Assembly (NCBI GenBank): GCA_051880375.1
Contig: JBJENV010000060.1
Span: 62,001-126,000 of the forward strand
DNA from: SIG299 sp051880375
Lineage (GTDB): Bacteria > Bacillota > Clostridia > Lachnospirales > Lachnospiraceae
DNA length: 64,000 nt
Direction of reading: 5' to 3'
Under the pieces are notes generated by a model, which ran no database searches, was not told the DNA's origin, and saw only the letters and a program-made list of their open reading frames with translations. This document shows positions 41,666 to 49,745 of the stretch, piece after piece (position 1 is the first letter of the stretch; every line of letters starts with the position of its first letter). The translations under genes and the position numbers were made by a program.

Positions 41666-41899
41666 CTACTGAATGATGTAAGGAGTCAGAGCAGCAAGAA
41701 TGCTGTCTACATTGTCATCGCTATGGATGTTTAACTCAATCGGCTTGGATAAATCAAGACTGAAAATACCCATGATGGACTTTGCATCGATGACGTATCT
41801 TCCGGAAATCAAATCAAAGTCGGAATCAAACTTGGTAATTTCATTTACAAAGGATTTTACCTTATCGATGGAGTTTAAAGAAATCTTCACTGTTGTCAT
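41666..41899 (-). CDS. HPr-family protein lacking the phosphorylatable histidine
   Basis: The 77-residue protein starts MTTVKISLNSIDKVKSFVNE and has the HPr core block VIDAKSIMGIFSLDLSKPIELNI. The Ser of KSIMG corresponds to the regulatory Ser46 of HPr. At the place of the active-site GLHARP loop it reads IDKVKSF, with no His. It therefore cannot take part in ordinary phosphoryl transfer from PEP and is more likely a regulatory or structural HPr-like protein. GGAGG at 41913-41909 (minus strand) precedes the ATG. Its leader contains the hairpin-Shine-Dalgarno module described at 41908-42010. A weak promoter (TTGATT, 17 bases, TAGTAT) may lie at 42055-42027. Confidence 0.82.
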   Translation of the reverse strand: MTTVKISLNSIDKVKSFVNEITKFDSDFDLISGRYVIDAKSIMGIFSLDLSKPIELNIHSDDNVDSILAALTPYIIQ

Positions 41900-41907
41900 T
41901 TGAACAA

Positions 41908-42010
41908 TCCTCCTTGTTTTCCGAAGGAAAATGCCATCTTCTGATTCAGAAGATTTGCCCTTTGCGGGCACAAATTTCGCATAGCGAAATTCCGATTTTC
42001 CTCCTTGTTT
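41908..42010 (-). repeat. Hairpin-Shine-Dalgarno module, copy A
   Basis: The 12-base sequence AAACAAGGAGGA occurs twice on the minus strand, at 42010-41999 and 41919-41908. Between the copies lie four short hairpins in a row: AATTTCGCTATGCGAAATT, GCCCGCAAAGGGC, ATCTTCTGAATCAGAAGAT and TTTTCCTTCGGAAAA. The downstream copy supplies the Shine-Dalgarno of the HPr-like gene. The direct repeat around the hairpins looks like a duplicated insertion site. The last hairpin and the following ACAAGGAGGATTGTT are identical to copy B at 57389-57450. Confidence 0.65.
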
Positions 42011-42127
42011 GGTTTTTTACATCTCTATACTAATTCTTTTTATTGTAAAAATCAATAGACAAAGTAAATAAAATTATACACCGTATTCGGTGAAATGTGT
42101 GAAAAAGTGTGAAGGAGATTCCTAAAA

Positions 42128-43471
42128 ATGGATTATAACGAAGAAACAGGGCTGAAAAACAGAAAAATAGCATTTCTGACTCTGGGCTGCAAGGTAAATT
42201 TTTACGAGACGGAAGCCATGCAGGCACTGTTAAAGGCAGCGGGAGCCACGGTTGTGGAGTTTGAAGAAACGGCGGATATTTATATTGTGAATACCTGCTC
42301 CGTTACCAATATGGCAGACCGGAAATCCAGACAAATGCTCCACCGTGCGAAAAAGAAAAATCCGCAGGCGGTTGTAGTTGCGGTAGGCTGCTATGCACAG
42401 ACGGCTTCCGAAGAGGACATGCAGGCAACGGGCATTGACCTTGTCATCGGAAATAACCAGAAGAAAGAAATCGTAACAATTTTAAACCGGTATGTAAACG
42501 GTGTCGTAAACCAGCGTCTGGACATTGCAAAGGAGTCGGATTATGAGGAACTGCATCTGGATACGGAATTAAGGCATACAAGAGCCTATATCAAGATTCA
42601 GGACGGCTGCAATCAGTTTTGCAGCTATTGCATCATTCCGTATGCGAGGGGCAGAATTCGTTCCAGAAGTGCGGAAGATGTCTTGGAAGAGGTACAGAAG
42701 CTTGCCAAAGCAGGATATAAGGAAATTGTGCTGACCGGAATTCATCTTTCCTCCTACGGGCAGCCGGCAGGGGAAAATGAACAGCCACTGCTTGCTTTGA
42801 TAGAGCAGCTGAATCGGATAGAAGGAATTGAGAGAATTCGCCTCGGTTCACTGGAACCACGTATTATGACTGAAAATTTTGTCAAGACTTTAAGCAGCTA
42901 CGAAAAGGTATGTCCACACTTTCATCTGTCGCTGCAGAGCGGTTCGGATACGGTATTAAAGCGAATGAACCGGAAATATACGACGTCAGAGTATTTGGAG
43001 AGCGTCAGAGTGCTGCGCCGCTTTTATGAGCTTCCGGCCATTACGACGGATATTATTGTCGGCTTTCCGCAGGAGACGGAAGAGGAGTTTGAAGAAACAC
43101 TGGAATTTGCAAGAACCGTTGCATTTTCTAAGATTCACGTCTTTAAGTATTCCCGCAGAAAAGGAACCGTTGCGGATAAAATGAGCGGACAGATACCGGA
43201 GCAAAAAAAAGCAGAACGAAGCGAGCGCCTGATAAAACTCGAAGAGGAGCTTGGACAGATGTATCGGAAGCAGTTTACCGGTACTGTTCAGAAGGTGCTG
43301 TTTGAAGAACACACGAATCTTTCGGGAGAAGATTTCCAGACAGGCTATAATGAGCGTTATGTCAGAATCGCTGTAAAATCTGATACAGAGCTTTCCGGCA
43401 GGATAGCGGGAGTTCAGATATCGAATACGCCGGAGGAGCAGGAGACGCTCTTCGGAGAAATACTATTTTGA
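42128..43471 (+). CDS. mtaB: tRNA t6A37 methylthiotransferase MtaB
   Basis: The 447-residue radical SAM enzyme adds a methylthio group to t6A at position 37 of tRNAs that read ANN codons. The N-terminal domain has FLTLGCKVNFYETEAM, VNTCSVTNMADRKSRQ and AVGCYAQ, whose cysteines bind one cluster. The radical SAM domain has CNQFCSYCIIPYARGRIRSR, and a C-terminal TRAM domain ends the protein. CKVN-FYE and the lack of the MiaB-type signature favour MtaB. In B. subtilis it also ends the dnaK-to-yqeV block, so the synteny agrees. ATG at 42128 follows AAGGAG by about 11 bases. Confidence 0.93.
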   Translation: MDYNEETGLKNRKIAFLTLGCKVNFYETEAMQALLKAAGATVVEFEETADIYIVNTCSVTNMADRKSRQMLHRAKKKNPQAVVVAVGCYAQTASEEDMQATGIDLVIGNNQKKEIVTILNRYVNGVVNQRLDIAKESDYEELHLDTELRHTRAYIKIQDGCNQFCSYCIIPYARGRIRSRSAEDVLEEVQKLAKAGYKEIVLTGIHLSSYGQPAGENEQPLLALIEQLNRIEGIERIRLGSLEPRIMTENFVKTLSSYEKVCPHFHLSLQSGSDTVLKRMNRKYTTSEYLESVRVLRRFYELPAITTDIIVGFPQETEEEFEETLEFARTVAFSKIHVFKYSRRKGTVADKMSGQIPEQKKAERSERLIKLEEELGQMYRKQFTGTVQKVLFEEHTNLSGEDFQTGYNERYVRIAVKSDTELSGRIAGVQISNTPEEQETLFGEILF

Positions 43472-43529
43472 AATGTGTGCTTTACTTTTTTCAAAAACTA
43501 TATTAATATATTAGGATAAGAGACACATC

Positions 43530-43613
43530 TGTGCCCGGCAAAGGTTGCCCGGCAGAATGTGCCAGACAAAGTTTGTCCGGCAGAATGTGCCAGACTTAAC
43601 GCGTCTGGACTGG
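43530..43613. repeat. Three tandem 28-nt hairpin units before ireB
   Basis: Units begin at 43530, 43558 and 43586, each with TGTGCC. Their cores are CCGGCAAAGGTTGCCCGG, CCAGACAAAGTTTGTCCGG and CCAGACTTAACGCGTCTGG, each able to fold on itself. The array ends just before the ireB ribosome-binding region and is flanked by GACACA on both sides. The second unit is close in sequence to the core arms of the long palindrome at 59293-59538. Confidence 0.7.
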
Positions 43614-43636
43614 TTGACACAAAGAGAGGAAGTAAA

Positions 43637-43894
43637 ATGAACGAACTGAACAGAACACAATATTTTAAGGTACAGAAGGATACCGAGCCGGTTGTGAAGG
43701 ATGTCATTGACAGTGTATATGCCGCCCTGACAGAGCAGGGCTATAATCCGGTCAACCAGATTGTGGGTTATATTATGTCCGGCGACCCTACCTATATTAC
43801 CAGTCATAATGGGGCAAGAAGCATGATTATGAAGGTAGAACGCGATGAAATTATCGAAGAGCTGTTAGAAGATTATATCAAGCGGCACTTTTAA
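43637..43894 (+). CDS. ireB: IreB family regulatory phosphoprotein (UPF0297/DUF965)
   Basis: The 85-residue protein (MNELNRTQYFKVQKD... YAALTEQGYNPVNQIVGYIMSGDPTYITSHNGARSMIMKVERDEIIEELLEDYI) is a complete IreB family member. In Enterococcus IreB is phosphorylated on N-terminal threonines by the PASTA kinase IreK and affects cephalosporin resistance; a Thr is kept at residue 7 here. AGAGAGGAAG precedes ATG 43637. The longer open frame upstream reads through the tandem hairpin array and is not real. ireB-ruvX-DUF1292 is the usual Firmicute order. Confidence 0.93.
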   Translation: MNELNRTQYFKVQKDTEPVVKDVIDSVYAALTEQGYNPVNQIVGYIMSGDPTYITSHNGARSMIMKVERDEIIEELLEDYIKRHF

Positions 43895-43914
43895 GCCGGG
43901 TAAGGAAATGAGGC

Positions 43915-44379
43915 ATGAGAATATTAGGACTGGATTACGGCTCCGTGACGGTAGGAGTGGCATTAAGCGATGAGCTTCTCTTAACCGCGCAGGGGCTTGA
44001 GGTAATACGCAGAAAGCAGGAAAACAAGCTGCGTCAGACATATCAGCGCATTGAAGAGCTGATTAAGGAGTACGGGGTGGAGCAGATTGTCCTTGGTTAT
44101 CCGAAGCATTTGAACAATTCCGTCGGGGAGCGTGCAAAAAAGTCGGAAGAGTTTGCGGAAAATCTAAGGAGAAGGACCGGTCTGCCTGTCATTCTCTGGG
44201 ATGAGCGGCTGACGACGGTTACGGCGTACAGAGTACTTGACCTTGGAGCAGTTGGCTTAAAGGAAAAAATGCAGGTGGTTGACAAGGTTGCGGCGGCGGT
44301 AATTTTACAGAACTATCTGGATTATCTTGCAAATAAAAAGGCAATGGGTGAACAGGAAGGAACAGCGATAGAAGAATGA
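43915..44379 (+). CDS. ruvX: Holliday junction resolvase-like RuvX (YqgF)
   Basis: The 154-residue RNase H-fold protein begins MRILGLDYGSVTVGVALSDE, with the first catalytic Asp. It has VLGYPKHLNNSVGERAKK and ILWDERLTTVTAYRVL, with the later acidic residues, and ends in DKVAAAVILQNYLDYL. It is thought to act on pre-16S rRNA ends or on DNA junctions. It starts 20 bases after ireB, and its last four bases overlap the DUF1292 start. Confidence 0.92.
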   Translation: MRILGLDYGSVTVGVALSDELLLTAQGLEVIRRKQENKLRQTYQRIEELIKEYGVEQIVLGYPKHLNNSVGERAKKSEEFAENLRRRTGLPVILWDERLTTVTAYRVLDLGAVGLKEKMQVVDKVAAAVILQNYLDYLANKKAMGEQEGTAIEE

Positions 44380-44657
44380 GTGAAAAGAAAGAGACAACAA
44401 TTACATTTGTGACGGAAGACGGCGAGGAAGCATTATTTCATGTATTGGAGCAGACAAAGATTAATGGAACGACCTATCTGCTTGTGCTGGATGATGTAGA
44501 AGAGGAAGAGTCCGAGGCACTGATTTTAAAAGAAGTATCGAGCGAAAACGCGGAAGAAGCGGTTTATGATATTGTAGAAAACGAAAAGGAATTAACAGCA
44601 GTTGCGGCTATATTCGAAGAATTACTGGATGATGTCGAATTAGTAACGCAGGATTAA
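44376..44657 (+). CDS. DUF1292 family protein (YrzB-like)
   Basis: The 93-residue acidic protein (ETTITFVTEDGEEALFHVLEQTKINGTTYLLVLDD...) matches DUF1292, a small cytoplasmic protein of unknown function. It is nearly always encoded next to ireB and ruvX in Firmicutes. Its ATG overlaps the ruvX stop, so production is coupled. RNase J follows after 14 bases with its own strong site. Confidence 0.88.
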   Translation: MSEKKETTITFVTEDGEEALFHVLEQTKINGTTYLLVLDDVEEEESEALILKEVSSENAEEAVYDIVENEKELTAVAAIFEELLDDVELVTQD

Positions 44658-44671
44658 TACGGAGGTGCGTT

Positions 44672-46660
44672 TTGAGAAGAAAAAAAGTGAATAGTAACGA
44701 AGTATCCGAGCTGGAAGCGATGCAGCAGGAAAAGAAGACTGTGGCAAGGGATGCAGACATGACGCCGGTGAGAAAAAGAAAACCGAGAAAGCCGGCGGAA
44801 GCTAAGATGCCGGAACCGGGAGCGGAGGAGAAAAAGCCTGCAGAACAGAGAAAGCGCTCTGCAAAGAGTACAGAAGTCAAGCAGCAGGCGACCCAGAAGA
44901 CGTCTGTAAAGCGTACCCAGGGGAAAAAGCCGGCAGGTAATTCCGCAGCGAAAGCGGTGAAGGAAGTTCCTGCAACAGTTATGGGCAAAAAGAAGACGGA
45001 GCCGCTTCACGGTGTAAAAATTATTCCGCTCGGTGGTCTGGAGCAGATTGGTATGAACATCACCGCGTATGAGTACGAAGACAGTATCATCGTAGTGGAC
45101 TGCGGTCTTGCCTTCCCGGCAGAGGATATGCTTGGCATTGACCTTGTCATTCCGGATGTCACCTACTTAAAGGACAACATCGATAAGGTGAAGGGCTTTG
45201 TCATTACCCATGCCCATGAGGACCATATCGGTTCGCTTCCTTACATTCTGCCGCAGGTGAATGTGCCGATTTATGCAACAAAGCTGACGATGGGCATTAT
45301 CGAAAACAAGTTAAAAGAGCACAACCTGTTGAAGACAACCAAACGTAAGGTGATTAAGCATGGTCAGTCGATTAATCTCGGATGCTTCAGAATCGAATTT
45401 ATCCGCACGAATCACAGTATTGCGGATTCGGCGGCATTTGCAATTTATACTCCGGTCGGAACGATTATCCACACCGGAGACTTTAAGGTGGATTATACGC
45501 CGGTATTTGGTGATACCTTTGACTTACAGCGTCTCGGTGAAATCGGAAGAAAGGGTGTACTGGCTCTTTTAGCTGATTCTACTAATGTAGAGCGGCCGGG
45601 CTTTACCATGTCGGAGCGGACCGTCGGCAGAACCTTTGACAATCTGTTTGCGGAAAATGCAAATCACAGAATCATTGTGGCAACCTTTGCTTCCAATGTA
45701 GACCGTGTGCAGCAGATTATCAACTCGGCAAGCAAGTACGGCCGTAAGGTAGTCATCGAAGGCAGAAGTATGGTAAACATTATTACCACTGCTTCGGAAC
45801 TTGGCTATATCAACATCCCGGAAGGGCTGATGATTGATATTGAACAGATTAAGAATTACCCGCCGGAAAAGCTGGTGCTCATTACCACAGGCAGCCAGGG
45901 CGAGGAGATGGCGGCATTGTCGAGAATGGCGGCATCCATTCATAAGAAGGTTTCGATTATTCCGGGAGATACGGTTATTTTAAGTTCAACCCCGATTCCG
46001 GGCAACGAAAAGCAGGTATCCAAGGTCATCAACGAGCTATCCATGAAGGGAGCCAAGGTGATTTTTCAGGATACGCATGTTTCCGGACATGCGTGTCAGG
46101 AGGAAATCAAGCTGATTTATGCGCTTACCAAACCAAAGTATGCGATTCCGCTTCATGGTGAATATCGTCATCTGGTTCGTCATGCAGAACTGGCGCAGTC
46201 GGTCGGAGTGGACAAGGACAATGTCTTTATTCTTTCCTCCGGTGATGTGTTGGAACTGAATGCAGAGAGAGCGGAAGTGGTAGGCAAGGTGACCGCACAG
46301 GGCATTCTGGTAGACGGTCTTGGTGTCGGTGATGTCGGTAACGTAGTGCTTCGTGACAGACAGCATCTTTCCGAAAACGGCCTGCTGGTTGTCATTGTTG
46401 TTTTAAGCAAATATACAAATGAAATTCTGGCAGGACCGGATATTGTATCCCGCGGTTTTGTGTATGCAAAAGAAGCAGAGGATTTGATGGATGAAGCAAG
46501 AATGGTGGTGGAGGATGCACTGGACCGCTGCCTGAATCGCAATATGTCCGACTGGGGGAAGATGAAGGGCGTGATTAAGGACTCTCTGAGTGATTTTGTA
46601 TGGAAGAAGACAAAACGAAGCCCGATGATTCTTCCGATTATTGAAGAGGTAGAATGCTAA
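44672..46660 (+). CDS. Ribonuclease J with basic N-terminal extension
   Basis: The 662-residue protein starts with TTG, four bases after GGAGGTG. Residues 1-110 are a Lys/Ala/Pro-rich, probably disordered arm not found in the standard 550-residue enzyme. The metallo-beta-lactamase/beta-CASP domain follows: IPLGGLEQIGMNIT, VIPDVTYLKDN, ITHAHEDHIGSLPYIL (HxHxDH zinc site), IIHTGDFKVDYTP and LLADSTNVERPGFT. The C-terminal SDWGKMKGVIKDSLSDF domain completes it. RNase J acts as a 5'-3' exonuclease and endonuclease in mRNA turnover. Whether it is J1 or J2 cannot be told from this window. The basic arm may bind RNA or the ribosome. Confidence 0.92.
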   Translation: MRRKKVNSNEVSELEAMQQEKKTVARDADMTPVRKRKPRKPAEAKMPEPGAEEKKPAEQRKRSAKSTEVKQQATQKTSVKRTQGKKPAGNSAAKAVKEVPATVMGKKKTEPLHGVKIIPLGGLEQIGMNITAYEYEDSIIVVDCGLAFPAEDMLGIDLVIPDVTYLKDNIDKVKGFVITHAHEDHIGSLPYILPQVNVPIYATKLTMGIIENKLKEHNLLKTTKRKVIKHGQSINLGCFRIEFIRTNHSIADSAAFAIYTPVGTIIHTGDFKVDYTPVFGDTFDLQRLGEIGRKGVLALLADSTNVERPGFTMSERTVGRTFDNLFAENANHRIIVATFASNVDRVQQIINSASKYGRKVVIEGRSMVNIITTASELGYINIPEGLMIDIEQIKNYPPEKLVLITTGSQGEEMAALSRMAASIHKKVSIIPGDTVILSSTPIPGNEKQVSKVINELSMKGAKVIFQDTHVSGHACQEEIKLIYALTKPKYAIPLHGEYRHLVRHAELAQSVGVDKDNVFILSSGDVLELNAERAEVVGKVTAQGILVDGLGVGDVGNVVLRDRQHLSENGLLVVIVVLSKYTNEILAGPDIVSRGFVYAKEAEDLMDEARMVVEDALDRCLNRNMSDWGKMKGVIKDSLSDFVWKKTKRSPMILPIIEEVEC

Positions 46661-46684
46661 AGACGGGAAAGGAGCGGTAGCGGA

Positions 46685-47095
46685 ATGACACAAAACGGAA
46701 ATCAGGCAAAGGTGGCAAGAGATATCATTGGCTTTATACTGCATCTGCTGCTGAATGTTCTGTTCTATGCGATTGTTATTTTTACAATTTATAAGGTCGG
46801 CATGACGGCAAAGGATTTCTGCTTTCAGGTGTTCGGCGATTATACTATGGATGCTGCACCGGGAATCAACGCAGAAATTACAATCAAGGAAGGCGCATCG
46901 ACCATGGAGGTTGCTGCGGCGCTGGAGATGAACCGTCTGATTCCGAACCGCTATTCCTTTTATCTAAAGGTACAGCTGATGGGATATAAGATACTGGCGG
47001 GAACGTATATTTTGAATACGTCCATGACCTATGATGAAATTCTGACCCAGATTACAAACTATGCAAATTCCATTCAGACGGAGGAAGCAAAGTGA
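46685..47095 (+). CDS. MltG-like membrane protein without catalytic domain
   Basis: The 136-residue protein has one membrane helix (about 15-42, DIIGFILHLLLNVLFYAIVIFTIY). Outside it has a small domain like the LysM-type start of MltG (EITIKEGASTMEVAAALEMNRLIPNRYSFYLKVQLMGYKILAGTYILNTSMTYDEIL). The transglycosylase domain that cuts nascent glycan strands in full MltG is absent. B. subtilis has the full-length relative yrrL in the same place before trmR, so this is a reduced orthologue by position. Its stop overlaps the trmR start. It might bind peptidoglycan or serve as a scaffold. Confidence 0.75.
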   Translation: MTQNGNQAKVARDIIGFILHLLLNVLFYAIVIFTIYKVGMTAKDFCFQVFGDYTMDAAPGINAEITIKEGASTMEVAAALEMNRLIPNRYSFYLKVQLMGYKILAGTYILNTSMTYDEILTQITNYANSIQTEEAK

Positions 47096-47742
47096 TTGTA
47101 GAACCAAGACTGGTAGAGTACTTAAATTCTCTTGAAACAGAACTGCCGGAGCATCTGGCAGAGCTGGAGGCATATGCACTGGCACATGAGGTGCCGATTA
47201 TCCGGAAAGAGGCGCAGAGCCTGCTGCGCTTTTTCCTGGAATTAAAGCAGCCGAAACGCATTCTGGAGGTTGGTACGGCAATCGGCTTTTCAGCATCGTT
47301 TTTCTGCGAATATATGCCGGCAGACTGTACGATTACAACGATTGAAAAGGTACCGATGCGCATTGTAGAGGCACAAAAGAATCTGGCAGCTCTAAAGCGG
47401 AGCAAGGATGTGACACTTTTAACAGGAGATGCCACGGAGGTGTTACAAAAGCTGTCGGAAGAGAAAAACACCTATGATTTTGTATTTATGGATGCGGCGA
47501 AGGGGCAGTATATGAACTTCCTGCCGTTTCTGCTTCCAATGCTTTCAACGGGAGCGCTGTTCATTACGGATAATGTATTGCAGGAAGGCTCTATTATCGA
47601 ATCCAAATACAGCATCACAAGAAGAGACCGCACCATCCATATGCGAATGCGGGAGTATTTGTATGAATTAAAGCATAACGAGGCACTGACTACCTCTATT
47701 GTGCCGGTCGGTGACGGAATGGCGCTCTGTGTCAAACGGTAA
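47092..47742 (+). CDS. trmR: tRNA 5-hydroxyuridine methyltransferase TrmR (O-methyltransferase family)
   Basis: The 216-residue class I SAM enzyme has ILEVGTAIGFSASFFCEYMP (motif I), TITTIEKVPMRIVEAQKNL, GDATEVLQKL, FVFMDAAKGQYMNFLPFLLP and LFITDNVLQEG, as in the catechol-type O-methyltransferase family. In B. subtilis the orthologue YrrM (TrmR) converts 5-hydroxyuridine at tRNA position 34 to 5-methoxyuridine. The GTG start overlaps the previous stop, and a U32 peptidase-like gene that makes the hydroxyuridine follows, so the context supports TrmR. Confidence 0.88.
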   Translation: MIVEPRLVEYLNSLETELPEHLAELEAYALAHEVPIIRKEAQSLLRFFLELKQPKRILEVGTAIGFSASFFCEYMPADCTITTIEKVPMRIVEAQKNLAALKRSKDVTLLTGDATEVLQKLSEEKNTYDFVFMDAAKGQYMNFLPFLLPMLSTGALFITDNVLQEGSIIESKYSITRRDRTIHMRMREYLYELKHNEALTTSIVPVGDGMALCVKR

Positions 47743-47783
47743 CCGGCAGACCGGCATGGCGTGGAAAGGAGCTAAATGGCAGA

Positions 47784-49049
47784 ATGGAACAGAAATTAAG
47801 AAAACCGGAGCTGCTACTTCCGGCAAGCAGTCTGGAAGTATTGAAGGTTGCGGTGTTGTACGGGGCAGATGCGGTCTATATCGGCGGGGAGATGTATGGT
47901 CTCCGCGCAAAGGCAAAGAACTTTTCCAGAGAGGATATGGCAGAGGGAATCCGGTTTGCGCACCGGCACGGCAAAAAAGTATATGTAACGGCAAACATTA
48001 CGGCACATAATCGTGACCTTGCAGGCGTTGCGGATTACTTTAAAGAATTATCGTGTCTGGATGTGAATGCAGACGGCAGTCCGGTACGTCCGGATGCACT
48101 GATTATCTCAGACCCGGGGGTATTTGATCTTGCAAAGGAATATGCACCGGACATTGAAATTCACATCAGCACCCAGGCAAATAACGTAAATTACGGAACG
48201 TACCGTTTCTGGCACCGGATGGGGGCAAAGAGGGTTGTTTCTGCAAGAGAACTGTCGCTTTCTGAAATCAAGGAAATCAGGGAGAACATTCCGGAGGATT
48301 TGGAAATTGAGACATTTGTTCACGGAGCGATGTGTATTTCCTATTCCGGACGCTGCCTGCTCAGCAACTATTTTACCGGAAGAGATGCTAATCTGGGAGC
48401 ATGTACGCATCCATGCCGTTGGAAGTATTATCTGATGGAGGAAAACCGTCCGGGGGAATACCTGCCGGTGTTTGAAAACGACCGGGGAACCTATATTTTT
48501 AACTCCAAGGATTTGTGTATGATAGAGTACATTCCGGAGCTGATTGATGCCGGAATCGACAGCTTTAAGATAGAGGGCAGAATGAAGACGGCTCTCTATG
48601 TAGCTGCGGTTGCAAGAACCTATCGCAGGGCAGTGGACGATTACTTTGAGAGCCCGGAAAAGTACAGGGAAAATCTTGAATATTACCGTCAGGAAATCGC
48701 AAAGTGTACCTACCGTCAGTTTACAACAGGCTTCTTCTTTGATCAGCCGAAGGCAGATGCGCAGATATATGACAATAACGTGTATGTCAAGGAATACACC
48801 TATCTCGGTATTGTCGGTGAGGTGACGGAAGACGGGCTTGCAGTGATAGAGCAGAGAAACAAGTTTTCCATTGGGGATGAGGTCGAAATCATGAAGCCGG
48901 ACGGAGAAAATGTGATGGTAACCGTTCTTCTGATTCAGAACGAGGAGAGGGAGCGGATGGAAAGCTGTCCGCATCCGCAGCAAAAAATCTTCGTTAAATT
49001 TTCAAAGACACCGGAGCCGTTTGATTTGATTCGCGTTTCCGCAAAATAA
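47784..49049 (+). CDS. U32 family tRNA hydroxylation protein (TrhP/YrrO-like)
   Basis: The 421-residue protein begins KPELLLPASSLEVLKVAVLYGADAVYIGG. It has ISTQANNVNYGTYRFW, RVVSARELSLSEI and the cysteine-rich GAMCISYSGRCLLSNYFTGRDANLGACTHPCRW of the U32 family. NSKDLCMIEYIPELIDAGIDSFKIEGRMKT follows. Named peptidases, these proteins in B. subtilis (YrrN and YrrO) carry out prephenate-dependent hydroxylation of U34, the substrate of TrmR. Only one U32 gene is visible here, whereas B. subtilis has two, so this copy may do the work alone, or the partner is elsewhere. Its ATG at 47784 follows the weak site GGAAAGGAG-CTAAATGGCAGA. Confidence 0.86.
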   Translation: MEQKLRKPELLLPASSLEVLKVAVLYGADAVYIGGEMYGLRAKAKNFSREDMAEGIRFAHRHGKKVYVTANITAHNRDLAGVADYFKELSCLDVNADGSPVRPDALIISDPGVFDLAKEYAPDIEIHISTQANNVNYGTYRFWHRMGAKRVVSARELSLSEIKEIRENIPEDLEIETFVHGAMCISYSGRCLLSNYFTGRDANLGACTHPCRWKYYLMEENRPGEYLPVFENDRGTYIFNSKDLCMIEYIPELIDAGIDSFKIEGRMKTALYVAAVARTYRRAVDDYFESPEKYRENLEYYRQEIAKCTYRQFTTGFFFDQPKADAQIYDNNVYVKEYTYLGIVGEVTEDGLAVIEQRNKFSIGDEVEIMKPDGENVMVTVLLIQNEERERMESCPHPQQKIFVKFSKTPEPFDLIRVSAK

Positions 49050-49118
49050 AATGCCTTGCACAGGACATTCCCAAACTGCATAGAGTAATAGTAACCTTTC
49101 CTTAAGGTTGGTAATTGC

Positions 49119-49745
49119 TTGAAGTCATTTCCGAAGCCACTGACTACGCAGGAAGAAGAGGATATGCTGCAGGGAATGCGGGCAGGGAATGCTGCCTGTA
49201 GGAATTGTCTGATTGAGCACAATCTGCGTCTGGTTGCGCATATTGTAAAAAAATACAGTAACAGCGCTTATGAAACAGATGATTTGATTTCCATCGGAAC
49301 GATTGGTCTGATTAAGGCAGTCGATACGTTTGATGAGGCGAAGGGAATCCGCCTTGCAACGTATGCGTCGCGTTGCATCGATAATGAGCTTCTGATGCTG
49401 TTTCGAAGCGGAAAGAAGCAGTCCCGTGAGGTATATCTGTATGACCCGATTGGAGCAGACAAGGAGGGTAATACCATCCGCCTGATGGATATCTGTGTTG
49501 CAGATGAGATAGACCTTGTGGAGCAGATGGAGTTTGAGGGAAACTGTAAGAAGCTGCTTGGCTACATAGAGCAGGAGCTTTCGGAACGGGAGAGAGAAAT
49601 CCTGACACTGCGCTATGGACTCTATGGAAAGAGGGAAATCACGCAGCGGGAAATTGCCGAAAAGCTTCATATCTCAAGAAGCTATGTATCCAGAATTGAG
49701 AAAAAAGCGTTGAAGAAATTAAAGGATGCCTACGAGCGATCGTAG
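49119..49745 (+). CDS. sigK: Sporulation sigma factor SigK without pro-sequence
   Basis: The 208-residue sigma factor begins MKSFPKPLTTQEEEDMLQ and has region 2 (NLRLVAHIVKKYSNSAYETDDLISIGTIGLIKAVDTFD, LATYASRCIDNELL) and region 4 (LTLRYGLYGKREITQREIAEKLHISRSYVSRIEKKALKKL). RSYVSRIEKKAL is typical of SigK and SigE types. Aligned with B. subtilis SigK it lacks the 20-residue pro-sequence, as does Clostridioides difficile SigK, so it need not be processed. The gene is continuous, with no skin insertion. The start must be TTG at 49119, because the frame closes upstream at 49092 and has no ATG or GTG. It directs late mother-cell transcription. Confidence 0.88.
   Translation: MKSFPKPLTTQEEEDMLQGMRAGNAACRNCLIEHNLRLVAHIVKKYSNSAYETDDLISIGTIGLIKAVDTFDEAKGIRLATYASRCIDNELLMLFRSGKKQSREVYLYDPIGADKEGNTIRLMDICVADEIDLVEQMEFEGNCKKLLGYIEQELSEREREILTLRYGLYGKREITQREIAEKLHISRSYVSRIEKKALKKLKDAYERS

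Noticed and set aside
43530..43613. CRISPR array
   Set aside because: Units are directly adjacent with no unique spacers, there are only three, and each folds on itself; no cas genes are near.
43559..43636. Longer ireB start
   Set aside because: The extra codons lie within the hairpin array and are not part of the IreB family; AGAGAGGAAG marks ATG 43637.
48108..48983. Long open frame on the minus strand opposite the U32 gene
   Set aside because: It has no ribosome-binding site or family motif and mirrors the codon structure of the real gene. The same holds for minus-strand frames at 26434-27159 and 34301-35086.
49050..49118. Sigma-E-type promoter of sigK
   Set aside because: CATAGAGT at 49079 resembles a -10 box, but no suitable -35 sequence lies at the required distance.
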